Assembly: GCA_016801845.1 (NCBI GenBank)
Contig: CM028919.1
Coordinates: forward strand, 16,011,159-16,075,158
Length of the DNA: 64,000 nucleotides
Reading direction: 5' to 3'
Origin: Polydactylus sextarius
Lineage: Eukaryota > Chordata > Actinopteri > Polynemidae
Position 1 is the stretch's first letter, and each line of letters starts with the position of its first letter. Made by a program: the position numbers and the translations under genes. Below are positions 1 to 13,105 of the stretch, in pieces. Under the pieces are notes generated by a model. That model was not told where the DNA came from. It saw only the letters and a list, made by a program, of their open reading frames with translations, and did no database searches.

Positions 1-1439
1 CTTCTTCTGGTTACGACACAAACACACAATCACTAGTCAGCATCTGAGCTACGAGACGAGACGAGACGAGGACACAGGTCGTCGCATCGCGTCCGTCTTC
101 TCTTCACCCTGTAACAGCTCGTTACTAGACTCCACCGCCACTGTGACATCTTCGTCCCGCTGCTGAATATCAAATACGCCGGCGTGAAATTGAGCAGCGC
201 TGTGACAGAAAGTGAAGACGAGATATGGGACTTGTTTGTTTTTCTTCAGCGGAGGCAGCGGCTCCGGAGGTCAAAGGTCAGAGAGATGTACTCGACAGAT
301 TGTCACTGAGAGAAACTCTTTATCTCTCAGCTTCAGCTACAAACTGGATGATTACAACTAAACGATCGGTCGGTTAATTGATCAGATAATGAATCTACAC
401 GTCTTCACCGTGTTTTAACGACGTGGTTCGTTTCCAAGAGGAAACAGTAAAAGTTTCCAGGATTTTGCTGTTTTTGGTTTTTACACTGTTGATCTTTCAT
501 TAAAAAAACATTTCTATTTTCTTATGTTTCACAAATCAAACAGTTTAAACTGAAACAAAGTAGTCTTCATTTAAAAAAAAGTTCAAAAAGATTTAATGAT
601 GTTTTCTCACAAAAAAAAAAGTTACTCAGTTGTTTCAAATTATTTTAAAAACTTTAATCTACAATCAAAAGAAAAAGCAACAAAAATGTAGAAAACTGAT
701 TCTTTTCTTTTATGGAAATTCATCTGGACGTGGATAATAAACCAAACACGGTTCACTGATGTAAAACTAAAACCAGCTTTGTGAAATGAAGTAATTATTT
801 AAAGTTCAAAGAGTTGGTTTAGATTTTTTTAATCAAACAAATGTCTCAAAATCTTGACACTTGAGACGTTGGAACAAGTTTTTAAGTTGACGTTAACACG
901 ACTTTACACGAATGTAGAAGAGAAAAAAGGGACAAGTCTCACGACAAACCAACGTTTGAGAGAAACGTTGATAATTTAAGTGCGTCCGTCAGCATCTGCC
1001 AGCTTGTGTGAGCTCCATTAACCCGGAGCCAGAACACGTCACGACCGTTTCAAACCCAAGCAGAACCACATGTCCAACATCCAGGTTCCTGGTGTGGTGT
1101 TGGGTGTGAACTGCTGCAGCACGTTTCACATTTTAGACACTTTTTTTGTGTGTGTTTGTTTGTTGTGTGTTTTTTCAGTCAAAGTGAAGGAAGGTGGGAT
1201 ATTAGTCACAGATCATCCTCTTCCTTCTTCTTGGCTCGAAAATTTAAAGTTGCCCCAAAAAAAACATGGTGTAAAAGCGGGAAGAAAATCAGTGAAGTGA
1301 CGGTCAAGAGTGGGATGTCTGAGTGTTGGAGTTTCCACCATGTGAGGAGCTGGAGCTCAAAATGAGAGCAACAGAGAAGAGAAGCCTGTAGGCACCGAGC
1401 AGCGTCACTCAGTCTCTCCATTTCCCATCAGCCCTCCCG

Positions 1440-1600
1440 CCGCCTCAACGCGCGTATAACCAAAAACCCACCCACCCCACCCTCGTGCTCTCCATCCCCC
1501 GCTCCCCTACGCCGGCCAATCGTTTGGCTCTGGCGCCTGTGATGTCACAGTGCAGTCGAATTTAGCGCGAGCCAATCAAGGCGTGTTACCGAGCCCACCA
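1440..1600. promoter_or_regulatory. GC-rich CCAAT/CRE-like island inside the MTA intron
   Basis: An abrupt GC-rich patch sits in AT-rich intron. It has two CCAAT boxes in the same orientation (near 1516 and 1571), a CRE-like TGATGTCA near 1540, and several CpGs. This is the composition of an NF-Y dependent core promoter. It could be an alternative MTA promoter or the promoter of a non-coding transcript. No first exon can be assigned, so the call is inference from motifs only. Confidence 0.35.
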
Positions 1601-2559
1601 AAAAGAAAAAGAGTCTGCTGGGTTGATTCAAACCAGGCCAGAGAGAGACAGACGTGGTGATGAGAGGGAGAACATGAGATAAGTGATGGAGACGTGGAGA
1701 AACGTAGAGCGGAGGATGAGGATGACGGCAGCAAAGCGACATTAATTAACACTGAAGAGAAAAACCACATCAGCCTGAAAATTAATCTGCAACTATTTCA
1801 ACAATTCATTAATCGTTTTTAGAAGCAAAAGTTACAATTTTTTTTTCTTTTCTTTGTCACAGACGATCACAAACCCAGTATTTTATTTTATTTTTTAGGG
1901 GTTTGAGAGTGTTGGTCAACTTAAACTAGTAAATTAAACACATCATCTTGGATTTAAAGAGAAGTTTCAGCCGGCACTTTTAACCGTTTTCTGATGTTTA
2001 TAAACTAAAGCGATGGGTAGTTGTGGTCTCAGCTTTTCAGTTTAACAGACGAGTCACACGTTGGTTAGTTTGTTGTGATGTTGTCGCCGTCGACTTCGAC
2101 TTCTCTGTTTAAAGTGATCCGAGGCGTCGACACATCACAACGTGTTTCAGGTTGTAGAGGAAACTGTGAAGAAGCTGCCACTGTGTTTATATTGAGAGGA
2201 GGAGACAGACGGAGACACCTGCGTCTACCTGACACACACACAACTATCTGATGTACCGACATCACTGGAGGTTGACGTTGAAACACGTCTCTGCTCAAAA
2301 CTTACAAGATATTTGATGATGAATTTAAAAAATACGTCGTCACAACGTCCACAAACTGATGTCGAAGAGTTTAACAATCTGAGAAGAAAACCATTTTTGC
2401 CTCTTTCTGCAAAGATAATCATAATATTCTACGTTTAACACAAATCAGTTCAATATTTTGGACACATTTTTTTAAAAAGATGGTAACCGATAAACTGAAA
2501 CTTCCTTTTTATGAGCTTTTCTCTCTCTTTCGTCTTTGGGCGTCATCTTGGATTCGTTT

Positions 2560-2880
2560 TCTGACATTTCATTAACAAACTGTAACATGCATTCCTGTTG
2601 TATGTCCTCAAGACAAGAGCTGTGCTCCAGCTTTCTGTCACAGTATCTGCCAACACTTTGGTGATCACCTGATAAGAGAATCAACAGTTTCTTGCTGCTG
2701 GCTGCGGTTAAGCAGTTCCTGCCATGCAATATGCAACACGGCAGGCGGAGAAGTCTAATTAAAGACAGGTAACGCTAATTCTAGAAATAAAAGGAAAAAA
2801 GAAACAACCGTTGTGAAGGAATTATGAATTTTCTTAGCAAATTGTACGTTTCTGACTATTTTCAATACACAGACAAAGTT
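2560..2880. other. Candidate conserved non-coding element in MTA intron 1
   Basis: This block lacks simple repeats and has dense homeodomain-type TAATTA/CTAATT cores, an E-box touching a GATA motif (CACCTGATAAG near 2667) and balanced composition unlike the surrounding A/T-run DNA. The open frame on the minus strand (2472-2729) has no domain similarity I recognise. Conservation cannot be tested here, so this is only a candidate enhancer. Confidence 0.25.
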
Positions 2881-5800
2881 AATTTTGGGATGTAGAAATT
2901 ACAGAGGCTCCTGTTGCAGCTGTAAGTAAGTACAGAGGTGGTGTCTGGAAACAGTATACTCACTATGACAGTAATGAAAAGGGCTGGGTTGGAGACGGGC
3001 GACAGAGGCAGGAAATGGAGAACGTGAACATCCGCCTACGCTTGTCCACACATATGTACCCCACCGACAACACATCACACACACACACACACCCCCTACA
3101 CACACACTCGCTGAGAGGTGTGTGTCTGTCACCGTGAAGAGGTTTCTATGGTAATAGCAGGTGATTTAATCTTCTAAATCAATCATCCTCTTTTTTTGTT
3201 TCACTCGCTTAAATATAATTTACTTTCGCTGAACAAATCAACACGGCAATATAAAGTAGAAATGAAACCTCGTTCATAAACGCCACATTCGTCCGTTTCA
3301 TGATAAACGGAGAAAATATCTGATCCCATCGTGCATCTGTCCTGCAGCATGTTCTCGTTAAAAAACGGGATTAATCAGCAAACGTGCAGGTTTTTTTTCT
3401 TTTAACACAAAACTTCTCCCCTCAAACAAAGTATTTTCGAGCAGTTTAGACCAGATCTTAAATTCCAAATAATTGTGGTCGTACAAAGACGCCACAAGGC
3501 AGCCAGTTCACAGCAAATCCTGTTTATTGTGACAGATGTACGTTGCGCCGCGCAGTCACAGAAAACGCGACGACGGAGGGGACACTTTGTTGAAGCGATC
3601 TAATAACCGCCTCGAATCCGTTCAACTGACCGACGGCAACGAAACGAGCCTCAGATCTTCACCCACCAGATCTGAGAAGAAGAAGAAGAAGAGAAGCAAC
3701 TGCCAGCACAAGCAATTAACACCAGCAAAAAAAAAAAAAAAGTGTGGGCACCGTCAGAGACTCAAAGTTTAGTCAGTCTGGAGAGAGAAGTAAACACCAC
3801 AACACCTTTACGCAGGTTTGGAAACAAATCTGTCAGTGTGGAGTAAATCGAAACCAGTTTCCAGCCAAGAGAAATGTGTCTGACACCGAAGTTGGTAAAC
3901 ACGACGAGACATTTGGCAAAATCTCTGCAAGACGCTGCACCGACAGCTCAAGTATTAACTTAAAAGGATGGATGCACAGATTTCCAAGCGTTCTTGCTGT
4001 AATCGTTCCTCATCATGTCTCAATGTGTTTTTTTTTTTTTTTGATGCAAGTGATGGAGTCACTGTAAAAAAATAAAATAAAAGGCTTTAAATGTCTCTCA
4101 AAAAATTAGATTGTCCAAGGTTACGGTTTATTTATTAAAGAAAAAAAGAAAAATCAGCTCAAACACAAACCAGACTGAATCTTTATTCTAAGAGTTTTTA
4201 AATGTTTTGTAAAATATCCATCTGATCCAAACTAAGGCCATATGTTTGAATGAGGCGGTGCAGAGGTTTACAGCACAAGGTCATCCAGCAATAAAGTTCA
4301 ACCTTCACTTGAACTTTAGCAGCAACACAACACATCATCCGACACCCACGGACGACAAACAAACACTTCCCCGAAGGCGTTTTTTCCATTTTTACGTCAC
4401 CATCAAATGTCACAAAAGATAAAATAAGCGTCCAGGCTGTAACATCCTGTCTGATGAGACTTTAAACTAAAATCAAACTTTCTGGATCGTATTTCACGAC
4501 GTCTCTGCAGAGCCTGAACTGACATGGACCCTCGAACAACCCGAGTTAATCTTCAGATAAACTGAGGAATACATCACTTTAGAATGAGATGAGGAAAAAA
4601 CGACTGCAACAAGTAGAAACAATGAGTCACGGTGACTCTTTACATCTCCAGACAATCAAACTTCATCCTATAAGTCAAGTCACAAACACTTTCCTGTGAA
4701 AGAAGTGAAGTGGAGAAGGAAGAAGCCCTGCGGGCATCGGGAAGAGTGGCCCGCGGCCTGCACGGTAAAAACAAAGACATCAAGGCCTCCAAAAGCCTGC
4801 TTTTGTCCCCGAGTTCATTCACAACGGGAAGTCATTGCTTTTCTAAGATGATCCTGCATTGTCTTACAAAGTAGCGGCCATCTTTCCAGGGGCTCTGCTT
4901 TGTTCTGACGGAGAAGATCCTGTTTGTTCCCTTTAATCGAAATCATTATTGTGACAAACCAATTTAATTGCACGTTTTTGTTGTGACCTAAAGTAAAGTT
5001 TTCGTCCCTTTAAACTTCAGGATTAAATCTTAAAGAAAACAGCATAAATCAGAACTTGTTAATGTTAAGAAAGTGATTAAGTTTCCTAAAGATAAAACAC
5101 CAAACCTCAGCAGGTCAGTTTGTGTCTAAGATGATGACGTAGTGAATCCAGCGACGTTCGGACGGTGAAGTGTTAACTTTCTGCTCTGGACGTAATCCTG
5201 TTCTCACTCAGGTTCACTCGACTAAATAAGACGTCGGTGACGTTCACAACCGGCGACAGACAGTACATGGAAATACATCGTTTACATAAACGTAGACGCT
5301 TCAGTTTAACAGGCGACAATCGTGTAAAATGAGACGTTAAATGAAGCAGACCGACACCTGTCATCTACACTAGACACACTTTAACACGTCCTGATAGTAG
5401 CAAACTTTAAGTTTATTTAAAACACAAAAGGAAAGTGTCACTGTAACCAACCAGTTGTTTTACAGTAACTTTCATGTGACTATTTCTTCTTCTTCTTCCC
5501 AGTTAGTTACCTACAGGATGTGATTCAGAACAAAATGAGTGGGAGGAGAGAACAGGAATCTTAATGAGGTACTAACTGGAATTGCCTGCATAAAAAAAAT
5601 AATAAATAAATAATATAATATAATATAAAAAGATGTTGCTCTTCTCTGTAAAAAGCATCAGATCTTTTCTTGTAAAAGTCTTAAAAGTTTTCTGCAGGTC
5701 ACTTATTGTTTTAGAAGAAGAAGTTAAAATATTCTGCAACAAAATAACAAAATGCACGTTACTTTAGTTACTTTAGTTGCATCTGAACATCAAAGTAGTT

Positions 5801-6248
5801 GTTTAGATTCATAAGTTGCAGAAAACACACACGCACACATTCAATCACACACACACAAAAGAAACGAGGGAAACCGGGGAGGGCAGTTGTTCGGTAAACG
5901 AACCACTACTCTTCATCACCATCCTCCTCCTCTTCAGTCACCATCATCATCTGTGAAGCACAAGGCTGTTTTCGTTTAAGACCGAAGAGGAAGAAGAGGA
6001 GGAAGAGGAGGAGGTGGTTGAATAAAAAGAAGAAGAAGAGACGAGGTATAAAAATAAATCATCACCATAATAATAATAATAAAATAAAACTAAACTAAAC
6101 GTCTTTGTATAAAAGAAGAAAAAAAAGAAAAAGACCCGCGGTGAATCATGGCGTGTCCGCCATAAGAAAAAAAAGCTACAAAAACAAAAATCTATCTGTT
6201 TATTAACAGGAAGCTGCTGGACGTGTCGTCCCCGCCGCCAGCTCTTAC

Positions 6249-6276
6249 CTCCAACCCGGTACATGTTGGCTGCCAT
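6249..6276 (-). CDS. mta1: Metastasis-associated protein (MTA) first coding exon
   Basis: MTA proteins are scaffold subunits of the NuRD histone-deacetylase and chromatin-remodelling complex in the nucleus. On the minus strand the ATG at 6276-6274 sits in a strong Kozak context (GCAGCCATGG) and opens the peptide MAANMYRVG. After one further base comes a consensus donor, GTAAGA, at 6248. The phase-1 split lets the next exon complete GAC, giving the family-invariant MAANMYRVGD start of the BAH domain. Only these 28 coding bases are inside the window. MTA1, MTA2 and MTA3 share this start, so the paralogue rests on adjacency to crip2, because MTA1 neighbours CRIP2 in human. The family call is firm; the symbol is moderately sure. 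Confidence 0.85.
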
Positions 6277-6520
6277 GGCTGCCCCCGGTCCCTGGCTTCC
6301 TCTCCAGGTAGAGGGGTGGCTCTGCTCGCTCTGTGCCGGAGCCGTGTGTGTTAGCTGCGTTAGCTCTGTTAGCTCTGTTAGCTCTGCCGCCGCTCTGTGT
6401 TGGAAAATGGAGGATTGATCAATACGAAACAGAGCAGCGGAGAGGCCTTAAAGAGACAGTACACCTTTTAAAAAGAAGAAGAAAAAAGAGAACGTCCGCA
6501 CCGCTGGAATTTGGCGGCAG
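6277..6520 (-). promoter_or_regulatory. mta1: MTA 5' UTR and core promoter region
   Basis: Immediately upstream of the MTA start codon the DNA is GC-rich with clustered CpGs. It contains a short tandem run of TTAGCTCTG units (about 6351-6388), an AAAATGG YY1-like site near 6405 and a CTTTAAGG-type element near 6450. There is no clear TATA box. Going right, the sequence changes abruptly into A/T-rich repeats near 6530, which bounds the promoter. The transcription start is not determined. Confidence 0.55.
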
Positions 6521-6550
6521 AATTTGAAAATTAGATACAATTAGATACCT
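6441..6550 (+). repeat. Left arm of inverted repeat flanking the GATA block
   Basis: The stretch containing TGGCGGCAGAATTTGAAAAT followed by ATTAGATAC units recurs in reverse complement at about 7180-7275, where TCTAATTTTTAAATTCTGCC is read. The arms also share AGAGGC, TACAC and GCTGGA segments with small gaps. The arm overlaps the proximal MTA promoter, so part of that promoter is duplicated in inverted form 0.7 kb away. Confidence 0.7.
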
Positions 6551-6606
6551 TTACATACAATTAGATACATTTATATACAATTAGATACATTTATATACAT
6601 TTAGAT
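6528..6606 (+). repeat. 20-bp tandem repeat (AATTAGATACATTTATATAC type)
   Basis: About four imperfect copies of a unit built on ATTAGATAC and ATTTATATAC run straight into the GATA microsatellite. The unit is probably the ancestral sequence from which the GATA tract expanded. Confidence 0.85.
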
Positions 6607-6608
6607 AC

Positions 6609-6718
<110 letters not shown>

Positions 6719-6739
6719 ATAAATGTGTATCATCAGTGT

Positions 6740-6985
6740 ATTGGGATCAATAAAGTAAATCTATCCATCCATCTAGCTAGTAGATCGATACATGTGTATT
6801 TTATCATATGTATATTATAGTTATAGTAGTTCATGTCATCAGTGTATTTTCCTACACATTGCCCCTTTTCTGTATCTGGTTGGATCAATAAAGTAAATCT
6901 ATCTATTAATCTATGTGTCTATCATCTATCTAATACTTTACTGATCCCAAAGGGAAATTGAGGCATCCAATATCTGACACCAAAC
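6740..6985. mobile_element. Remnants of retroposon 3' tails
   Basis: GGATCAATAAAGTAAATCTAT occurs twice (near 6745-6770 and 6882-6905) and its inverted counterpart TTTACTGATCCCAAAGGGAA occurs near 6933-6955. From general knowledge, this phrase marks 3' ends of fish non-LTR elements. There is no coding remnant here, so the class is a moderate-confidence inference. Confidence 0.5.
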
Positions 6986-6989
6986 ACAA

Positions 6990-7034
6990 GATATTATTAT
7001 TATTATTATTATTGTTATTGTTATTATTATTATA
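6990..7034 (+). repeat. (ATT)n microsatellite
   Basis: A run of TAT/ATT triplets with two TTG interruptions. Confidence 0.9.
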
Positions 7035-7179
7035 CATTTAAAAACAAAATACAATCACCAACACAAGAAGACAGTGACTTAATTAAGGTGAAGGTAGAAA
7101 CTATAAAAGCTACAATATAAAACAGGGCAATAATTACAAAGTAGCACAAAAGAAAGTATCAAGTACTGTAAATACAACC

Positions 7180-7275
7180 AGCGCGAATTGTATCTAAATG
7201 TATCTAATTTTTAAATTCTGCCACCAAAGTCCAGCAGTGAAGACGTTTTTTTAACAAGTGTAGCGCCTCTTAGAT
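7180..7275 (-). repeat. Right arm of inverted repeat flanking the GATA block
   Basis: Reverse-complement counterpart of 6441-6550, sharing the GGCAGAATTT and ATTAGATAC segments. The two arms enclose the GATA tract and the retroposon tails. Confidence 0.7.
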
Positions 7276-7284
7276 ACACACATA

Positions 7285-7653
7285 CATACACAACTACACA
7301 TACGTCTTTATCAACACACACACACACTACATGTGTACATAGGTTTTAATAGAAGTAGATGATGATTGATCAGTTTAATTCAGATGGTTCATGGAGGCAC
7401 AACAGAGTGTTCACCTCTGACTTATTGTTAAATTATGTGCTAAACAGCTGTTTTCTTTGTCTGTTTGTGTGTTTGTTTTTTGACAGTTATAACCTGCCAT
7501 TAATTTCTTCAGTCATCGCTGAAGTGAAGAAGATCAAACTACATCAGCTGATTCATTGTATATTAGTTTCATTTTGTAACAGAATAGAAATAAATTAGAG
7601 GAGAATCCAGTGTAAAATGTCCTGGCTGTCTGTTTATTTACGTGTTTATTTAC

Positions 7654-7688
<35 letters not shown>

Positions 7689-10600
7689 TTATATATGTGT
7701 ATGTCAAGTAGAAGTATAGATTAATGTATAGTGAAAATATCCAGGTCCCAGGTCATCGTAATATTTAAATGTCTTTGTTTGTCTGAAGTGAAATTAGGAA
7801 ATGATGTTTTTTTAGACACTAAAACCTGATGTATTAATTATGTCGTAACTGCGAAAAAAAATCATTCATATAAGTATTGTTACTTTAATTTTACATAAAA
7901 CATACAAGTAATTATCATAGTGTTGAGTAAGTTTCTGTCATAAATTAAAGCAACAGTATTTGTCATCAAATAAAATCTATTGTGATATTTTTAGGTCAAA
8001 CCACAGTTGTTCACGTTTTAAGAGGTTTCTAATAAAACACACAGAGTCGACACTAGTGTGTTTTAAACTAGCAGCACGTGTGTGTGGTTGAAACTCCAAC
8101 AATGACAGAGACACTCCACCCTTATAAAGTGCAGACAAGTCCTAAAGTAAATCAATTTACCTGGAACTTGATGCGAGAACTAGAAAATCAAGCGTCTCTG
8201 TCTCACGTCTAAAGCCAGCGACCGTGATCCTAAATCCCTGAGCTCAGTGGTGTCAGTTGAGGTCTGTGGACTAGATTTAAGGGGCAGGGCCTCATCGGGG
8301 TTGGTTGCAAAGAGGAATAAGCTCGGTTAAATTTAATGAATGTGTGTAAGAACAGTCGCTCGCCACGGTGACATGTTAAAGAGAACGTTATGTTAAGGCA
8401 GATAAATTTATCTCAGCTGCTTCGTTAATAAAACCACCAACATCCTCTGAACGTGATGCTGTGTGACGGTGCGATCTGGCAGCACCACAGGAGGTTTAGG
8501 ACAATCAAGCTTATCACATCAACCTACTTAGTTAATTGTTTGAACCTGCGATCGCATGAGCAGGACGTTGACATTTGTCATGTAACCGTCATGTAACAGT
8601 ATGTGCTTTTTTGACCTATTTAGCAGAAGGTGTCTAATAACTGAGATATAGTATGACAAGAGAGGACATGAATAGTGGAGTGATTAGCTCGGTTTTCATG
8701 GTGGAAATAAGAGCAGAGCGCAGCCTCGATGTTGGAGGAATGCTGTGGTGAAGGCTACATCTGATCTATACCATATGGAAGCCTCAATTACTGCAGCCTA
8801 ACTCTGGGGACTACAGTCTGCAGTCACATGACCGCTATAAGCCAATCCCGTGTACTTATAGTACGCACTCCTGCTCAAGTGTGCAGCCTCAGTGTTGGAT
8901 CAGGGCTGTGCCGGAGGGATCCTGTATGTGTCTCTGGACTCTTTTGAGGAAAAAAGGCAGTTAACACATGTGCACAAACATTTGTGTCATTTAACTTAAA
9001 ATATAGAGAATCTGAGAATGTTGGGAATAAATGTTCAGTGCTTCATAAACCAAACAAACATTTGACTTGTTAACTCACAATATCACACAACAGCTGATAC
9101 AAGTGAGCTGTTGTAGCTGAGATGCAAAACTGTGCCAATACATAATATGGTCCTAATTAAAGGAGAATAGGTGGTCAACAATGTAGCCTTGTATTTTATT
9201 TTAGGGGGGAACTGTGACTACTTTCATTAGAAATGTTTGTTTACTTGGCTGCTTGCTGCTGTGCAGATGTTCTTTTCGAATCTACTTTCTCCGCTGCCAG
9301 ATGTTGCTGCAGTCGGGGAGACGGGCAGATCTGTAGACGACGCAGCGCGGTGCAGGTGTTCTCCCTGATGAATCTCACTCTGTGGAGATGGATTGGTTCA
9401 AGACACACAGACTGTCTGCAAAAACTCCCCATGGTTTAGTTGCAGCCCTGAAGAATGACCTCTGCTGGCCTCTCTCTCTTTCTTCCCTCCATGTTTCAGA
9501 TAAATGCACAGGAGACACAAAAACACAGAGGAAATCAATTAAAGTCTGTTTCCTGGCAGAAAGCATTCCATATCTTTGATTGTAGTTCCTCATTTGTTCT
9601 CTCACCAGGGGTTGTGCTTGGATCCAACAACACTATGGGTGCTACAGCAATAAAGAGACTAGTGTTGGAGCATTCTCTCATCTGCACCTACCAGTCAGAC
9701 CGTGCTTTGGTGTATCACTGCACCAACGGTGGAAAATCACGGATAGATTTTATCCAATTATCTCTATTAACAAATAATACCTGACTGTGTTTGCAGGCGC
9801 TGAGCGACCAGCAGGTCAGTGAATATAATAAAACCTGAGCTGCAAGAAGAAAAAGAAGAGACTCTGGAGAATTAGTGAATGGATGAACCAAACTGCTCAT
9901 ATCCTAGAAACATGTCTTCTGATTTGATTGAATACAAGTCCTGTTGCTTCAACAGAGACCAGACATTTTTTCACATCTCTGAAAGCTTTGGCACAAAGCA
10001 GCGCTGAGTCTTTTTAATTGGGAATCTCTGCTGTCGGGGATCTGTCAGGCAGATTTCACAGCTAAAAATATCAGTAACTGAGGAGCTTCGGTCCCTCCCA
10101 GGGAATCTTTCACCACATGCAGCAGCTCGTAACGATGCACCTCTAACAACAGGGGGAGCTATTGTCTTGTTTTTGACAACTGTAACTGTTTCCTACAAAG
10201 GGACAGATGCTCTAAAGCCACAAACAGTTGGATAAACCTCTCAACAATAAACCTAAAACATATGTGAAACACACAGTTTAGCTCTAAAGTCATTGACAAA
10301 TCATCACTGTCGCTCTAATAAAAAAAATCATGACATGATGCTTAAAGATGCAGGTACATCAATGCACCAGAAGAGGTCGTCACTAACACAGACCTTTTCT
10401 TTTGTCCTCAGTTGATCCCTGAAAAGCATCATGCAGTGGGAGAGGAAAAAAGGCCAACGCTGCAGCCATCCCAACAGCAGAAATGACACTTCAGTGAGTT
10501 ATTACGAGACTTTAGAGCCTCACGCTCGAAGTAAATTAGATTCTGTCACAGCATCCTCATTATTGTCTCTCTGGTCGAGTGCTAAAAAGCTTCTGGAGAC

Positions 10601-12776
10601 TCACTCATTCAGTCATCTGTTCCTGCAGACACGGAAACACTCAGCTTTACTTTGAAAGCCTCACTAGAAACCTTGGCCCTAATCCAAAGGATTAACCATA
10701 TTGCACTTGTGGGTTATTGATACTGTGACCTTCACAGTAAGAGTAAAAAAGATGTGGATGCAGACGAGAGAAATATCTGACCCTCCTCTATACGTCCCAG
10801 GACACACCTAGTGAGGGAATCCTACGGCTGACAAACCCACACCGCCACAGGACCATGTGCTCTGAATGCCACGGAGCCGCCAGACGAGACGACAGCAACG
10901 ACAGCAACACATTTTCTTGTGAAACAGCTGGTGACCCTCCAAATGTGTCTCCGTCTTCAGAGAGAAGGGAGAGGCAGGGACTGGCAGAGCGGGGAAAACC
11001 CACAACAGCCAGACACGGAGAAGGAATCACTGGAATGACAAATGGCTTCTTTTTTTTTTTAAAACACACATATTGAATTTCAATCTCTTTCTAGTAAGAA
11101 TGTTTTTATTTTATAGGTCGAGACATTTAAGTTACAGCTGCACCAGCTGATGATGATGATGACTGAGCAACTTGTAACATTTGTTTTTCTTAAGTCTTAA
11201 AACTTAACGCATGCACACGACCATCAAGAGACCGATCAGGAGGCTGAGAGATCAATAAATGTTTCATCTGACACTTAAGACACTAGAGTAGGAGTAGAAA
11301 TACTAGAGTAGAAGTACAGGAGGCTGATCAATAATTATTTTCTGTGACATTAAGTGTGGAGGGAAAGTGTATGAACCATTACACTCACAGTTAAAGTGAA
11401 TGTTACTTAAGTTAAGTCTCATTGGGCTTTTTGATCATGTGTAAACACAAACGTCTTTAAATGGAAACAGATCGTTATGAGGTTTGTGTTATATCCTGAA
11501 AGCCTCTTTGAAGAGATCAATAACCCTTTAATGTTTTAGTTCTTTATGAGGTGAATCCATACGCCTGGGACCTCCTGTCCTCCCACCGACGACTGACATG
11601 AAAAAATCCATCACGCTTCATATTGTTGAAGTATGATATGTTACCTTACTCAACAGTTCACCTTCGTCTTTTATCCTGTAGAGAACAAGGTGAGAAAACA
11701 AACAGAGGCTTGTCTCTTCAAGACCTGGACCAGGATGAGACCTGGTTTGTTTTCCATCGCAGCACCACCCACGTTGAGATGTCGGGGGGGGGGGGTTGGT
11801 TAATTATACACCACAGGAGCTCACCTCACCCAGCGCAGCAGGTTTCTTTACATCAAATGTTTTATAGTCAAGTTTTACTTGGACCGAAGCTGCGTTGGGG
11901 CAGTTACATTTAAAATGTTGTGTGTTTTGGTTTGAAACAGTCTGGCTTTGTTTAACACTGAGGTAAAGAAAAAATAATAATTTCCAGTCCTGGTTCTTTT
12001 AGCCTCATAAGAGACGTGAAGCTGGTAAGACCTGTCACAGTGACTGATATTGTTTGTGGGCAGACTGGGGAAAGGAGCAGCTGATGGATGCACAAACTGA
12101 CGTTTCTCAAGGGATTTTCCAGCATTTATCATTTCAAACTTACTTCTAATGTCATAATAACTTGGAAAAATATCACAAAATGATTGTTAATAACTTATAA
12201 CCAGCATACTGGAAGCTGGTGCCAAGATAACATGAGTAGATGTACTTCATTTAGAATATTGTGAATAAAATATGTTTAATTTGTGTAAAACATCTCATAC
12301 CTGTAAACTAAATGACTGATAACTGGCCAGTTGTCAATCTGTGGCTGTATTGATCGAGTCCTGCTGCTGATTAACGTTTGATGAATGAAGCTCACGCAGC
12401 ACAATCACCACTGATATTTACTGCTGAGTGAGACGGAGTCTCTGGGGTTTATTGATCATTAATCAGTTACACTTCAACGACGTGCTGCTGCACAAACAGA
12501 AAATAAGAAAGTCTTGATTAGTCAGACTCAAAACTGACCCACACGGCCTTTAGTGGTTTTAATCAATGTTTTATAAAGTCTGTGAGAGTAGAAGTACATA
12601 TACACTAGTAGAAGTACATATACTAGAATATAAGTACAGATACTCAACCAACAAAATACTTTGGTAGAAGTTGAAGTCAGGGACTAGAATGATACTCAAG
12701 TTAATGTCTTAAAGTCTCTAGTATTTACTGTACTGAAGTATGACAGGTAATCTGTAAGTAAATGTACTTCAGTAAC
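7285..12776. other. Intergenic DNA between mta1 and crip2, left part
   Basis: No exon with family resemblance is visible. Open frames at 9233-9439, 9455-9784, 10788-11076 and 11623-11913 are short, overlap on both strands and have no recognised domain. Non-repetitive, balanced-composition stretches around 9880-10170 (with an AGCTAAAAATATCAG MEF2-like site near 10059) and 10400-10640 could be regulatory. A G9 run occurs at 11784-11793. Confidence 0.5.
7656..7684 (+). repeat. (TA)n microsatellite
   Basis: Alternating TA run followed by TATATGTGTATG text. Confidence 0.9.
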
Positions 12777-13105
12777 ATCGGTCTGTTGTTCAGTAAAATG
12801 TTAATTCTGCTGATGTGGAACATCCTTCATCACCAGTTGTTATAAAACCAGACGTTGGGTAAGTCTTGTAAAACAGTGTTTTTAATAAACTCTGGGTTCA
12901 CTTACTAAGTTATCAGTACTTCAGTTTATGTGTAGGGACCCTATTCATGCTACTGCTGAAGTGAAGTGATATTTTGAGCTTCATTAGTGGTTAAAAAATG
13001 ACAGTTTAGATACGTTTGGCTGACTGCCCCATTTACTTTCATTGTTAACTACTTGGTTGTGAAAACAAAAGACGGTCAAACTGGATATTACTTCAACCAA
13101 CGTTG
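12777..13105 (+). mobile_element. Family B MITE, copy 1 (partial)
   Basis: It starts near GTCTGTTGTTCAG and ends near TACTTCAACCAACGT, and is nearly identical to 14232-14600 over most of its length. It represents the internal segment plus the right arm of the family B element. It has no coding capacity. Confidence 0.85.

Larger units (their letters stand above)
1..6248 (-). other. mta1: First intron of the MTA gene (partial)
   Basis: This stretch lies downstream of the MTA exon 1 donor on the minus strand and shows no further MTA exon; I looked for the conserved second-exon peptide beginning DYVYFEN on the minus strand and did not find it, so exon 2 should lie beyond the left edge. The DNA is AT-rich with short A/T runs, small CA runs near 3077-3113 and 5826-5860, and GAA/GAG-rich tracts near 3675-3695 and 5985-6025. 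Two places stand out and are listed separately: a GC-rich CCAAT-bearing island near 1440-1600 and a non-repetitive block near 2560-2880. Open frames in it are short and have no recognisable domain. Confidence 0.75.

Noticed and set aside
5947..6246. Extension of the MTA exon 1 frame to 109 codons
   Set aside because: The frame past 6249 runs into low-complexity Phe/Tyr/Ser repeats; a consensus donor at 6248 and the known MTA start show that splicing occurs there.
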